Shown in pieces: positions 44,312 through 53,629 of a stretch of 64,000 nt of DNA; position 1 is the stretch's first letter, and each line of letters opens with the position of its first letter. This stretch comes from Paenibacillus riograndensis SBR5 (lineage in GTDB: Bacteria > Bacillota > Bacilli > Paenibacillales > Paenibacillaceae), in assembly GCF_000981585.1 (NCBI RefSeq), contig NZ_LN831776.1:3827187-3891186 (forward strand), in the 5' to 3' direction. Made by a program: the position numbers and the translations under genes. The notes under the pieces were generated by a model that worked only from the letters and a program-made list of their open reading frames with translations, was not told the DNA's origin and did no database searches.

Positions 44312-45373
44312 ATGAAGGCGGTAGTTTCCCAGAATGGTCAAATTAGCGTGGCCGATATTCCCGCTCCGGTGCTTGAAGACGGCTTCGTGCTCGTCGAGAC
44401 TGAATATTCAGCCATCAGCCCTGGAACAGAAATCATGATGAATGGCATTCATCGCCCGAAACCAGTTGTTCTCGGCTATAGTGCGGCTGGCGTGATCCGG
44501 TCGCGGGGAAAAGGAATGGAGCATTGGCCGGAAGGCCAGCGGGTGGCCTGCTATGGGGCACCTTACGCCAAACATGCGGAATGGCTGCTGATGCCGCAGC
44601 ATCTGATGGTGCCGGTGCCGGAGCATGTCAGCCCGGAGGAGGCCTCAACGGTGGGCCTTGGAGCCATTGCGGTCCATGCCGTTAGGCAGGCGGATCTGCA
44701 GTTCGGTGAAACGCTGGTGCTGATTGGGGCAGGCATTCTCGGCCAATTGATTGCACAGATAGCGCGGGCCGCCGGCTGCCGGGTGATTGTCTATGATCTG
44801 CTTGCCGAGCGCTGCCGGACCGCCGAGAGTCTCGGCATCCGCCATATTGCGGTGAATCCGCAGCGGGTCAGCCGGCATCTTGATAATCTGACAGCAGGAA
44901 TGGGGGCCGATGCTGTAATTATCTGTGCCGGGGGCAAATCGGGCGGACTTGTCGATCAGGGCCTGGAATGGGTGAGGAATCAAGGGAAGGTGCTGCTGGT
45001 CGGAGATGTGAAGCCGGACTTCTCGCGTGAGCTGATGTTCGGGAAGGAAGCGCAGGTGCTGATCTCCAGGGCAGGTGGTCCGGGACGTTATGATCCTGTC
45101 TATGAGAAACAGGGAATAGATTATCCTTATGGCTATGTCCGATGGACCGAAGGGCGCAACATGGCGGAATATATCCGGCTGATCTCAGAGGGCGATATCC
45201 GGGTGAAGCCGCTGATCAGCAGCGTGTTCCCTCTGGAACGCTCAGCAGATGCCTTCCGGCAGTATGCGGAATCTCCGGCAGAGCTGCTGGGAGCGGTGCT
45301 CGCCTATCCCATAACTGGTGTTAAGCATGCAGAACATGCTGCAGCCAAAGTTAAGGAAGGGCAAGGCGGATGA
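44312..45373 (+). CDS. Zinc-less MDR dehydrogenase
   Basis: 353 residues from ATG 44312 behind SD GGGAGGAGAGAGG. MDR fold: SAISPGTEIMMNGIHRPKP, LGYSAAGVI, Rossmann LVLIGAGILGQLIAQIARAA, VYDLLAERCR. The structural-zinc Cys cluster is absent and the catalytic zinc Cys is not evident, like the polyol/BchC-like dehydrogenases that accompany Gfo/Idh enzymes. Likely oxidises or reduces a hydroxyl of the imported sugar. Its stop overlaps the next start (ATGA). Confidence 0.82.
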   Translation: MKAVVSQNGQISVADIPAPVLEDGFVLVETEYSAISPGTEIMMNGIHRPKPVVLGYSAAGVIRSRGKGMEHWPEGQRVACYGAPYAKHAEWLLMPQHLMVPVPEHVSPEEASTVGLGAIAVHAVRQADLQFGETLVLIGAGILGQLIAQIARAAGCRVIVYDLLAERCRTAESLGIRHIAVNPQRVSRHLDNLTAGMGADAVIICAGGKSGGLVDQGLEWVRNQGKVLLVGDVKPDFSRELMFGKEAQVLISRAGGPGRYDPVYEKQGIDYPYGYVRWTEGRNMAEYIRLISEGDIRVKPLISSVFPLERSADAFRQYAESPAELLGAVLAYPITGVKHAEHAAAKVKEGQGG

Positions 45374-47262
45374 AGGCGCTGCGGATTGGCGAGCCGCTGA
45401 GCGGACTTGCGGTATGGGCATCGGCTCATGGCAAGTGGCGGGGGAAGGAGCGGATTTATGCCGTATCTTCCGGCTCTCCCTGTATGCTGTTCGTGCTTGA
45501 TCCTGCTGGCAGTGAACCGGTGCAGCAGTTCGCGCTGGAAGGCTCAGACCACTGCTGGGGCGTTGTTGCGGCCGCTAGTGGGGTCTACATCGGGGGCAGC
45601 GGTATTTTATACAGATTCACGCATGAGCAAGGGATGGAGAATCTGGGCGAGATGATCCCCGGTGAATTCTACACCTGGCGGCTTGCAGCCGATGACGAAG
45701 GCAAAATCTACGGAGGCTGTTACCCGGGCGGCAAAGTCTTTCAATATAACCCGTCCACGGGACAGTTCAGAGATTACGGCGTCATGGTGGAGGGGGAGCA
45801 ATACGCCCGCTCTATGGAAGCCTGGAAGGGCAAGCTGTATGTTGGGGTGGGGACCCGGTGTCCGCACATTGTTGAGCTGGATACAGCGACAGGTGTCCGT
45901 GCAGAGATCAGCCTGCCGGAGGAATGTTCTACAGAGCAGCTGGTCTATGATCTGAATATTGTCCATGGAAAAATGTTAGTAAGGATAACACCGTGTTCCC
46001 GGTTGTATATCTATGACCTGGAGCTGAGGCGGTGGGAGAAATGCATTGAACATGTGAGTGGACTTAGTGTGTCTGCGCCAGACTCTCAGGGGAATGTGTA
46101 TTTTATCAAAGAGGATATTCTGCAGCGCTATGCACTCGCAGCAGGTGTTCTCACGCCCACTTCACTTGCGATGCCGGAACCGGCAGGAGATTACGGCTGG
46201 CTGGAAGGCCATCCGTTGAACCCGCAAGGAAGCTGCCTGGCAGGTGTCCATAGGGACGGGACCTGCTGGATCTATGACCCGGAGAATGACCGGCACACGG
46301 TTATGGATTTTATGCTGCAAGGACAGCCTGTCCATCTGCAGTCACTGGCCTGGGGGCCGGAAGGGAAACTGTACATCGGCGGCTATTTTGCCGGCGGACT
46401 GGCCAGCTATGATCCGGCGACCTCAGAAATGATCTCGCACCGGGGGATCGGACAGATTGAGGGAATGTTGGCGGCTCACGGCATCATGTATCTCGGCGTT
46501 TATCCCAAGGCCAATATCTTTGCCTATGATCCAAACCTGGAGTGGAACCCGGGCAGCAATCCTAAGCTGGCTTTTTCGCTGCAGGAGGAAGAGCAGGACC
46601 GTGCTTTTGCCTGGACCCTGGCGGGAGACGAGCTGGCTATCGGTACCGTGCCGTCCTATGGCCGGAATGGAGGCGCATTGACGCTGTTTCATCCCGTAAC
46701 CGGAACGCGCGAAGTGTTCCGGGGGCTTTTGCCACAGCAGAGCATTGTATCTTTAGCTGCCGGAGAGGGGCTGCTGTTCGCCGGAGGCTCCGTCTGGGGA
46801 GGACTCGGGATTGCTCCCGAGCGGAAGGAGGCGTCTCTTATGATCTGGGAGGTGAATGGCCGCCGCAAGGTATGGGAGGGTGTTCCGGTGCCGGGTGAAC
46901 AAGCAATCTCCGCGCTTGCGCTCGATGATGAGGGCAAGGTGTGGGGACTCACCGCAGGGATGCTTTTTCGTTTTAACCCGGTAACCCTGAAGACTGAACA
47001 GACCATTCCGGTGCTTCCGGTGGACTGGAAAGCGATGACTCACTTCTGGCGGGGAGGCTGCGAACTGCTGTACAGGGAAGGCGTATTGTATGGGGTTGCG
47101 ATGAACCTTCTATTCAAATATGATGTGCGCCTGAACCAACTGGAGGTACTGGACGAAGATGCCCGGCTGCTGGCGGTGGATGGCGAAGGGGGATTGTATT
47201 TTGCCCGAACGACGGCACTGTACCGGATGCAGATCTTGGAGTCTGGACAGGGGGAGCTATGA
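45370..47262 (+). CDS. Large WD40/PQQ-like beta-propeller protein, unknown role
   Basis: 630 residues, no signal peptide or lipobox, so apparently cytoplasmic. Repeated four-stranded blades are visible through recurring units such as GVYIGGSGILYRF, GKIYGGCYPGGKVFQYNPST, GKLYIGGYFAGGLASYDPAT, GIMYLGVYPKANIFAYDP, GKVWGLTAGMLFRFNP and NLLFKYDVRLNQLEVLDED. This repeat resembles lyase/lactonase-like propellers, but no catalytic residues can be assigned. Overlaps both neighbours by 4 bp (ATGA), so it is tightly coupled to the MDR dehydrogenase and the glycosyltransferase. May bind or modify an intermediate; function open. Confidence 0.75.
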   Translation: MKALRIGEPLSGLAVWASAHGKWRGKERIYAVSSGSPCMLFVLDPAGSEPVQQFALEGSDHCWGVVAAASGVYIGGSGILYRFTHEQGMENLGEMIPGEFYTWRLAADDEGKIYGGCYPGGKVFQYNPSTGQFRDYGVMVEGEQYARSMEAWKGKLYVGVGTRCPHIVELDTATGVRAEISLPEECSTEQLVYDLNIVHGKMLVRITPCSRLYIYDLELRRWEKCIEHVSGLSVSAPDSQGNVYFIKEDILQRYALAAGVLTPTSLAMPEPAGDYGWLEGHPLNPQGSCLAGVHRDGTCWIYDPENDRHTVMDFMLQGQPVHLQSLAWGPEGKLYIGGYFAGGLASYDPATSEMISHRGIGQIEGMLAAHGIMYLGVYPKANIFAYDPNLEWNPGSNPKLAFSLQEEEQDRAFAWTLAGDELAIGTVPSYGRNGGALTLFHPVTGTREVFRGLLPQQSIVSLAAGEGLLFAGGSVWGGLGIAPERKEASLMIWEVNGRRKVWEGVPVPGEQAISALALDDEGKVWGLTAGMLFRFNPVTLKTEQTIPVLPVDWKAMTHFWRGGCELLYREGVLYGVAMNLLFKYDVRLNQLEVLDEDARLLAVDGEGGLYFARTTALYRMQILESGQGEL

Positions 47263-48323
47263 GGATCTTATATTTCTATAAATTTTGCTTGCTGGGCGGA
47301 GTCACTACACAATTGGCGAACAGGCTTAAGTTTCTGCACGGGCGGGCGGAGGTGCATTTTGCCTTTTTGGAGGATTACGGCGGGGCCAGCGCTTTTGAAG
47401 GCTATGCGCATGTGTGTATTCTCGGGACGCCCAGCGAACTCAGAGCCTACATTGAAGCTCATGATTTTGATGTGATCATCACGATCGATACCTATGAACT
47501 GTATGAAGCGCTGGGACCAGCCGAGCAAAAGAAAGTAATCATTCATGAGGTGCATACCACTTATGAGGAGCCCTTGCGCAAACTGGCTGAATCCAAGGAT
47601 ATCCTGCCCTTTAATTACGTCATCACACCTTCTGATTATATGAAGGAAATGCTGGATCAGATCGGGATACCGGATGCTTATCATATTAATAACTGCCTGG
47701 ACACGGAACTATTCAAATACGAAGCGGTTTCCGGCAAGCGGCCGCCTACGATTCTATGGGTGGGCAAACTCGACCAGCATAAAAACTGGGAGTCCTTCAT
47801 GAATATAGCGGGCAGACTGAATGCGCAATTCCCGGACCTGCACTACTTGCTTGTCGGCGGCTACACCGCTCCGGATGAGATTACAAGCAAGCTCCAAGCC
47901 AGGGTGAAAGCGCTGGAACTCCGGCATTTTGAATGGCTGCCCAAGGTGGATTACGAAGAAATGAACCATTATTATTCAGCAGTAGCCGAGAGCGGCGGGG
48001 TGTACGTCAGCACTACCAGGAATGAATCGTTTGGGATGACCGTTCTGGAGGCAATGGCCTGCCGGTGTCCGGTTGTTGTGCCCGATGTGGGAGCTTTGCC
48101 TGAGCTGCTCGATGATGAGCTGAGTGTATCGCTCTATGCTTCCGGCAGAGAAGAGGAGTGTGCTGAGCGGGTGGCCTGGCTTTTGGGGCAGGAGGGCTTG
48201 CGTGCGCGCTTGAAGACATTGGGCGAGCAGAAGGCGCGGAAGACGTACAGCATTGAAGAGGTAGGAAAAGCGTATATGGCATTGCTTGAACAGTTTATGG
48301 AGGAACGTGCAAACATCATTTGA
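47259..48323 (+). CDS. GT4-type glycosyltransferase
   Basis: 354 residues with GT-B fold. N-terminal acceptor domain (YKFCLLGGVTTQLANRLKFL), C-terminal nucleotide-sugar domain from about residue 165 (PPTILWVGKLDQHKNWESFM; HYLLVGGYTAPDE) with the EX7E motif in ESFGMTVLEAMACRCPVVVP. Cytoplasmic retaining transferase using a nucleotide-sugar donor. A transferase inside a catabolic operon is unexpected; ATGA overlap with the propeller gene argues they act together, possibly on a glycosylated carrier. Acceptor unknown. Confidence 0.85.
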   Translation: MRILYFYKFCLLGGVTTQLANRLKFLHGRAEVHFAFLEDYGGASAFEGYAHVCILGTPSELRAYIEAHDFDVIITIDTYELYEALGPAEQKKVIIHEVHTTYEEPLRKLAESKDILPFNYVITPSDYMKEMLDQIGIPDAYHINNCLDTELFKYEAVSGKRPPTILWVGKLDQHKNWESFMNIAGRLNAQFPDLHYLLVGGYTAPDEITSKLQARVKALELRHFEWLPKVDYEEMNHYYSAVAESGGVYVSTTRNESFGMTVLEAMACRCPVVVPDVGALPELLDDELSVSLYASGREEECAERVAWLLGQEGLRARLKTLGEQKARKTYSIEEVGKAYMALLEQFMEERANII

Positions 48324-48394
48324 ATTCATATTGCTGCTGATTAAATGGACCGCCATTATTAAGCGGTTCCAAGTCTACTGACGGAGGTGCAGGG

Positions 48395-49300
48395 TTGAAA
48401 GAGCTGAAGATTGGCATGGTAGGCATGGACACTTCTCACAGCAGAATTTTCGCGGCAATGCTGAACCATGTGTCGCATCCGCTGCATGTTCCGGGCGGCA
48501 GGCTGATATGGGGATATGCCGGAGGTTCAGCGGATTTTGCGCTAAGCGCATCAAGGGTGGGAGCGATCAGCAGGGAGCTTCAGGAGAACTGCGGTGTGGA
48601 GCTGCTGGATTCGATAGCCGAAGTGGCCGAGAAATCGGATGCGGTGCTTCTGACCTCTGTTGACGGCAGAGTACACCGCGAACAGTTCGCTATCCTGGCA
48701 CCCTATGGCAAGCCGGTATTTATCGATAAGCCGTTTGCGGTCACGAGCGCGGATGCACTTGCAATCGTGGACCTCGCGGCAAGCTGCGGGACTCCCCTGT
48801 TTTCCAGCTCCGTGGTCAGGTTCGGCAGTCCGCTGAATGCAGCGCTGCAGGATGAGACTGAAGGCGCCATTGTGGGAGCAGACTGCAGCGGCCCGCTTGA
48901 ACTTCAGCCAACCCAGCCGGGATTATTCTGGTACGGCATCCACACGGCTGAAATGCTGTACGCTGCGTTAGGCGAGGGCTGCATTTCAGTGAGAGCGATA
49001 AGCAATGAAATCCAGGAATGGGCTGTCGGGCTATGGAAGGGCGGGCGGATTGGAACGATGCGCGGCAACCGGACAGGAGGTGCGGATTTCTATGCCGTTC
49101 TGCACAGGGAACGGGGCAGTACCGCTGTAAATGCATTGGGCGGCCACTACGAAGCAGGCCATCACTCTCTGCTTAAGCAGTTCCTGCTGATGGCAAGAGG
49201 AGCGCCTCCACCTGTAAGCCCGACGGTTACACTGGAGCTGATCCGGTTTCTTGAAGCGGCTAATGAGAGCAGGGAAACAGGACAGACGGTTTTTTTATAG
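48395..49300 (+). CDS. Gfo/Idh/MocA family oxidoreductase
   Basis: 301 residues from TTG 48395 (SD GGAGGTG). N-terminal Rossmann fold (IGMVGMDTSHSRIFAAML), the family EKP-type motif as FIDKPFAVTSADAL (about residue 110), and WYGIHTAEMLYAA in the C-terminal domain supplying the catalytic His. The first glycine-rich loop is atypical (GMVGMDTS). NAD(P)-dependent oxidoreductase of a sugar or inositol-like substrate. Shorter than the usual ~340-380. Confidence 0.85.
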   Translation: MKELKIGMVGMDTSHSRIFAAMLNHVSHPLHVPGGRLIWGYAGGSADFALSASRVGAISRELQENCGVELLDSIAEVAEKSDAVLLTSVDGRVHREQFAILAPYGKPVFIDKPFAVTSADALAIVDLAASCGTPLFSSSVVRFGSPLNAALQDETEGAIVGADCSGPLELQPTQPGLFWYGIHTAEMLYAALGEGCISVRAISNEIQEWAVGLWKGGRIGTMRGNRTGGADFYAVLHRERGSTAVNALGGHYEAGHHSLLKQFLLMARGAPPPVSPTVTLELIRFLEAANESRETGQTVFL

Positions 49301-49454
49301 CAGCAGCATGAGCACACGGAAGAAACCGGACAGGGGCGGGAAAGGACCAGCACTCAGTGAGTGAGGACGGGGAAATCCGAAGCTGGAGAAACGACACGCC
49401 AGACCCCAATATGACAATCTGAAGTTCAATATTAAAAGACGGGCGGGATGAAAA

Positions 49455-50111
49455 ATGAACGACCAGGAACTATTCGATACCATGTGCAAAACGCTCTACG
49501 CTGCGGTCATCTCCGATACGCTGGATCTGCTGGGCTACCGCAATCAGGTGATGCGTGAAAATATCAATCCGGTCGACCCCTCCTGGGTGGTTGCCGGACG
49601 GGCCAAAACCGTTCTGTCGGTGGATATTCACCATCTGCCCGAAGACCCTTACACCAAGGAGATTGAAGCGGTGGACAGCGTCAAGCCGGGAGAGATTGTT
49701 GTCGGCTGCACGAACGAATCAAGGCAGAACGGACTCTGGGGGGAATTGCTGTCGACGGCCTCCAAAATACGGGGCGGGCGCGGCGCCATCGTGGACGGCT
49801 TAATCCGGGATACTGCGAAAATTCTGGAGCTGGACTTTCCCGTCTTTGCCACCGGCACCAAACCGGTCGATTCGCAGGGGCGCGGAATCGTTATTGACTA
49901 CGATATTCCGGTGCTCTGCGGAGGCGTGCTGGTACATCCCGGTGACGTTATCTTTGGCGACCGTGACGGTGTGGTGGTGATACCGGGGGCAATCACCGGT
50001 GAGGTGTTCGCGCTGGCAACGGATAAGGCGACCCGGGAGAATCATACACGCGACGAGCTTCTGGCAGGGTTCACGCTGCGGCAAGTCTATGATAAATACG
50101 GAGTGCTCTAG
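49455..50111 (+). CDS. RraA-like aldolase/decarboxylase
   Basis: 218 residues, typical. Signature GGRGAIVDGLIRDTAKILEL and FPVFATGTKPVDSQGRG, with the DGxxRD metal/substrate site; C-terminal VHPGDVIFGDRDGVVVIPG. Family members cleave 4-hydroxy-4-methyl-2-oxoglutarate-type or other 2-keto-hydroxy acids, or decarboxylate. Here it probably performs an aldol cleavage step of the sugar-acid pathway. Separated from the previous gene by ~150 bp but same strand. Confidence 0.85.
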   Translation: MNDQELFDTMCKTLYAAVISDTLDLLGYRNQVMRENINPVDPSWVVAGRAKTVLSVDIHHLPEDPYTKEIEAVDSVKPGEIVVGCTNESRQNGLWGELLSTASKIRGGRGAIVDGLIRDTAKILELDFPVFATGTKPVDSQGRGIVIDYDIPVLCGGVLVHPGDVIFGDRDGVVVIPGAITGEVFALATDKATRENHTRDELLAGFTLRQVYDKYGVL

Positions 50112-50132
50112 ACTGCGGAATGGAGGGCTTGC

Positions 50133-50894
50133 ATGAGACTCGCTGGAAAAAGAGTATTGGTAACAGGAGCGGCGCGAGGCATAGGACTGGCCATTACCCG
50201 CCGTTTCCTGGAAGAAGGGGCGCGGGTGGTTCTGCTGGACCGCAGTGAAACAGAGCTGCACGCTGCCGTGGATGAACTGGCAGACTACACCGGAAGTTTG
50301 ATGGTGGAGGTCTGCGATCTGCGGGATCTGGCGCAGCTTGAGCAGTCTGCCGCCAAGGCTTTCGCGCACTTTGGCGGGATTGACATTGTTGTGAACAATG
50401 CGGGCATTGCCTACAGAGAGCCCTTTCTTGATATTTCTCCTGAACACTGGAATGCGGTTCATGAGATCAATGTCCGTGCGGTATTCAGAATAGGCCAGCT
50501 TGCGGCAAGACAGATGATAGGCCAGGGCGGCGGCGGTGCGATCATCAACATGAGCTCCAAAAATGGAATAGCCGCCAGCGCGGAGCTTGCGCATTACAAT
50601 GCTTCCAAGGCTGCCGTTATTCTGCTGACGGAATCGATGGCGGTGGAGCTGGCCCGGTATGGAATCAGGGTCAACGCCGTAGCGCCGGGCTTCGTGGATA
50701 CGCCGCTTGACCGCAGGCTGCGGGAGGAAGACGGGCTGCCGTCCCATTCGGAGCATACACCGATGAAACGTGCGGCAGCCCCGCAGGAGGTCGCCAATGT
50801 ATTTCTCTTTTTGGCCTCTGAGGAAGCGTCATATGTAACAGGTGAAACAGTCCGTGTGGATGGCGGACATCTGGCAAACGGGAGTGAGTTGTAG
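50133..50894 (+). CDS. Short-chain dehydrogenase/reductase
   Basis: 253 residues. NAD(P) loop TGAARGIG (about residues 11-18), NNAG motif (IVVNNAGIAYREPF), catalytic Ser (NMSSKNGIAASAEL), Tyr and Lys (AHYNASKAA), and typical end PQEVANVFLFLASEEASYVT, GETVRVDGG. The acidic residue after the second strand (LLDRSE) suggests NAD+. Likely oxidises a sugar to its lactone, feeding the amidohydrolase next door. SD GGAGGG. Confidence 0.92.
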   Translation: MRLAGKRVLVTGAARGIGLAITRRFLEEGARVVLLDRSETELHAAVDELADYTGSLMVEVCDLRDLAQLEQSAAKAFAHFGGIDIVVNNAGIAYREPFLDISPEHWNAVHEINVRAVFRIGQLAARQMIGQGGGGAIINMSSKNGIAASAELAHYNASKAAVILLTESMAVELARYGIRVNAVAPGFVDTPLDRRLREEDGLPSHSEHTPMKRAAAPQEVANVFLFLASEEASYVTGETVRVDGGHLANGSEL

Positions 50895-50912
50895 CCTGAA
50901 GGAGGAGCAGAG

Positions 50913-51752
50913 ATGATTTTTGATTCTCATACGCATTTGTTTGGACCGGGAATGGTAGCGGGGCCGACGGATGCCGCGATCAAGCGCGCCTGGGGCCCGG
51001 ATATGAATATTGAAGCAACACCCGAGCAGCACGGGCGCAATCTGGAAGGCTTCTCGGGGGCAATTGTGCTGGCAATGGCGGCGCATGCCACAGGGCTGGT
51101 GGTGCCGAATGAATATGTGGCAGAATATTGCCGGACTGATCCCGGCCGGCTGTTCGGTTTTGCCAGTGTTGATCCGAATGACCCGGACTGTGTAGGCAAG
51201 TTCGAGGCGGCTGTCCGGGAATTGGGGCTGAAGGGATTGAAGCTGGCGCCGATTTACCAGAACTTTTATCCGGATGACCCCAAGCATATGTCCCTCTATG
51301 CCACAGCAGAGCAGCTGAACGTCCCCATCCTGTGGCATCAGGGAACTTCGTTTGTGCCGGAGGGGTATCTGGATGCTTCGCGCCCGGCGATGCTTGATCC
51401 GATAGCCAGGGCTTTTCCAAAGCTGAAAATGATCGTAGCCCATATGGGCCATCCCTGGGTGGACGAGTGCATCTCGCTGGTGCGAAAGCATCCTAACCTG
51501 TACATGGATGTGTCTGCGCTCGGCAGCCGGCCGTGGCAATTCTATAATGCGCTGGTCTCCGCTGCGGAATACGGGGTTCAGGACAAGCTGCTGTTTGGTT
51601 CGGACTATCCGTTTTTTGGTACGCAGCAGATGCTGGATGCCCTCTACAGCATAAATGATCTGGTTGAGGGGACCAAGCTGCCGCATGTGCCGGAGGACTT
51701 CATAGAAGCGATTATTCACCGGCCGACACCGGAAATCCTCGGACTGGTCTAA
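50913..51752 (+). CDS. Amidohydrolase_2 family TIM-barrel enzyme, probable sugar lactonase
   Basis: 279 residues. Metal-site residues: IFDSHTHLFGPG (HxH), LWHQGTSF (His), IVAHMGHPW (His) and FGSDYPFFG (Asp). Amidohydrolase_2 members include sugar-acid lactonases and ACMS decarboxylases. Between an SDR and an IlvD-type dehydratase, a lactonase role is the most likely: it would open the lactone made by the SDR to give the aldonate. Strong SD GAAGGAGG; 18 bp after the SDR. Confidence 0.85.
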   Translation: MIFDSHTHLFGPGMVAGPTDAAIKRAWGPDMNIEATPEQHGRNLEGFSGAIVLAMAAHATGLVVPNEYVAEYCRTDPGRLFGFASVDPNDPDCVGKFEAAVRELGLKGLKLAPIYQNFYPDDPKHMSLYATAEQLNVPILWHQGTSFVPEGYLDASRPAMLDPIARAFPKLKMIVAHMGHPWVDECISLVRKHPNLYMDVSALGSRPWQFYNALVSAAEYGVQDKLLFGSDYPFFGTQQMLDALYSINDLVEGTKLPHVPEDFIEAIIHRPTPEILGLV

Positions 51753-51793
51753 GTTGTTCAGCATTTGGCTGTAAGCAAAAAGGAGATGGGGGC

Positions 51794-53566
51794 ATGGAGG
51801 AACGTACGGGAATCAGCGGGGAGGGCAATGCAGAGAGCAGAGCTGCCGGACACAGGCTGAAGAGTGAATCATATTTCCGGGAAAAAGATCTATGGGGCTT
51901 CATTCACCGTTCTTTTACGAAATCGATGGGGTATACCGAAGAGGATTTGCGGAAGCCGGTTATTGGCATTTGCAATACCTTCAGTGAGCTGAACAAGTGC
52001 CACTCGCATTTTAATGAGCTGGCGAATTATGTGAAGCGCGGAGTCTGGCAGGCCGGCGGGGTGCCGATGGAATTCCCGACGATTTCAATCGGCGAGCCTT
52101 ACGTCAAACCGACGACGATGCTGCTTCGGAACCTGATGGCCATGGACACAGAGGAAATGATGAAGGGCCATCCCATAGACGGGGTGGTGCTGCTCGGCGG
52201 CTGCGACAAAACGGTGCCCGCCCAGCTCATGGCTGCGGCCAGTGTGAACCTTCCGGCCATTGTGCTGACGGGCGGGCCGATGCTGAACGGCCGTCTGGAC
52301 GGGCGCAGCCTGGGCGCCTGCACCGACTGCTACGGCTTTACGCTGGAGCATAAAGCGGGAAATCTTACGGATGAGGAGCTGGCGGTGGCGGAGGACGCCA
52401 TCTGCCGCAGCGACGGGCACTGCATGGTGATGGGCACGGCAAGCACCATGGCCTCGATTGCCGAAGCCCTTGGCATGGCGCTTCCAGGCTGCGCGGCGAT
52501 CCCCGCGCCGGACAGCCGCCGCAGGCATCTCTCTGAGCGGACCGGCAAGCAGATTGTGGAGCTGGTGCGGCGGGATATCCGCCCGCGTGACATCATGACC
52601 GCCGAGGCGGTGGAGAACGCCATCACGGTCACGATGGCCAGCGGCGGCTCGACGAATGCCATCATCCATCTTGTAGCGATCTCCCAGCGGCTGGGCCGGA
52701 AGCTGCCGCTGGAGACGTTCGATGCGATCAGCCGCCGGACGCCGTTCATTTTGAATTTGCGGCCTTCGGGCAAATATCAGATGGAGGAGTATTTTGAGGC
52801 AGGCGGCGTGCCTGCGCTGATGAAAGAGCTGGAGCCGCTGCTGCACGGCGGCTGCCTGACCGTAACCGGGAAGACGGTTACGGAGAATCTAGTCCAGGCG
52901 GCCACCCTGGACCGGGAGGTGATCCGCAGCATGGCGGAGCCGCTGGAGAGCCAGGGCGGAATTGCCGTGCTGCGCGGCAATCTCGCCCCGGACGGCGCGC
53001 TGATTAAGCAGACGGCGGTATCCGCGCATTTGAAGCAGCACACCGGACGCGCGGTGGTGTTCGAAAGCCGGGCGGACCTCCTGCTGCGGATCGACGACCC
53101 GGAGCTGGAGGTCGATGAGCACAGTGTGCTGGTGCTCAAGAATGCCGGGCCCAAAGGCGCGCCCGCGATGCCGGAGATCGGGCAGATCCCGATTCCGCAG
53201 AAGCTGCTGGTGCGCGGGATAAGGGATATGGTCCGCATCTCCGACGCGCGGATCAGCGGCACCTCCTACGGCGCCCTGATCGTGCATGCGGCGCCGGAGG
53301 CAGCCGTTGGCGGAACACTGGCGCTTGTACGGGACGGCGATGAAATCGAGCTGGATATTGCCGCAAGAAAGCTGGTCCTGAAGGTGCCGGACAGGGAGTT
53401 GGCCCGGCGGCGCGCTTTATGGAAAGCACCGGAGCCTCATTACGACAGAGGCTACGGACTGCTGTTTCATGAGCGGGTGCTGCAGGCGAACCTGGGCTGC
53501 GATTTTGACTTTTTGCTGCCGGCAGAGCTTCGCCGGGAACTGCTGGACGGGGCTGAAGCGCCATAA
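51794..53566 (+). CDS. IlvD/Edd family sugar-acid dehydratase
   Basis: 590 residues, family length. Iron-sulfur cysteines in CNTFSELNKCHSHFNEL, LLGGCDKTVPAQLMAAA and LGACTDCYGFTLEHK; catalytic Ser region SDARISGTSYGALIVHAAPE. The SGTxYG variant and the CTDCYGF variant belong to the sugar-acid (xylonate/arabinonate-type) dehydratases rather than biosynthetic IlvD. It would remove water from an aldonate to give 2-keto-3-deoxy-aldonate. SD AAAAAGGAG. Confidence 0.9.
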   Translation: MEERTGISGEGNAESRAAGHRLKSESYFREKDLWGFIHRSFTKSMGYTEEDLRKPVIGICNTFSELNKCHSHFNELANYVKRGVWQAGGVPMEFPTISIGEPYVKPTTMLLRNLMAMDTEEMMKGHPIDGVVLLGGCDKTVPAQLMAAASVNLPAIVLTGGPMLNGRLDGRSLGACTDCYGFTLEHKAGNLTDEELAVAEDAICRSDGHCMVMGTASTMASIAEALGMALPGCAAIPAPDSRRRHLSERTGKQIVELVRRDIRPRDIMTAEAVENAITVTMASGGSTNAIIHLVAISQRLGRKLPLETFDAISRRTPFILNLRPSGKYQMEEYFEAGGVPALMKELEPLLHGGCLTVTGKTVTENLVQAATLDREVIRSMAEPLESQGGIAVLRGNLAPDGALIKQTAVSAHLKQHTGRAVVFESRADLLLRIDDPELEVDEHSVLVLKNAGPKGAPAMPEIGQIPIPQKLLVRGIRDMVRISDARISGTSYGALIVHAAPEAAVGGTLALVRDGDEIELDIAARKLVLKVPDRELARRRALWKAPEPHYDRGYGLLFHERVLQANLGCDFDFLLPAELRRELLDGAEAP

Positions 53567-53629
53567 AGCGAAGGAAGGAATGGTTGGACCACATTACAAC
53601 TGAAGTAACAACCGAAAGGAGAAATCTCT

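Noticed and set aside
49800..50756. Long minus-strand ORF (318 codons) opposite the RraA-like and SDR genes
   Set aside because: Antisense of well-recognised plus-strand genes with SDs; the product is rich in R, H, Q and S with no domain.
50829..51764. 311-codon minus-strand ORF opposite the amidohydrolase
   Set aside because: Antisense shadow in GC-rich coding DNA; no SD or recognisable fold.
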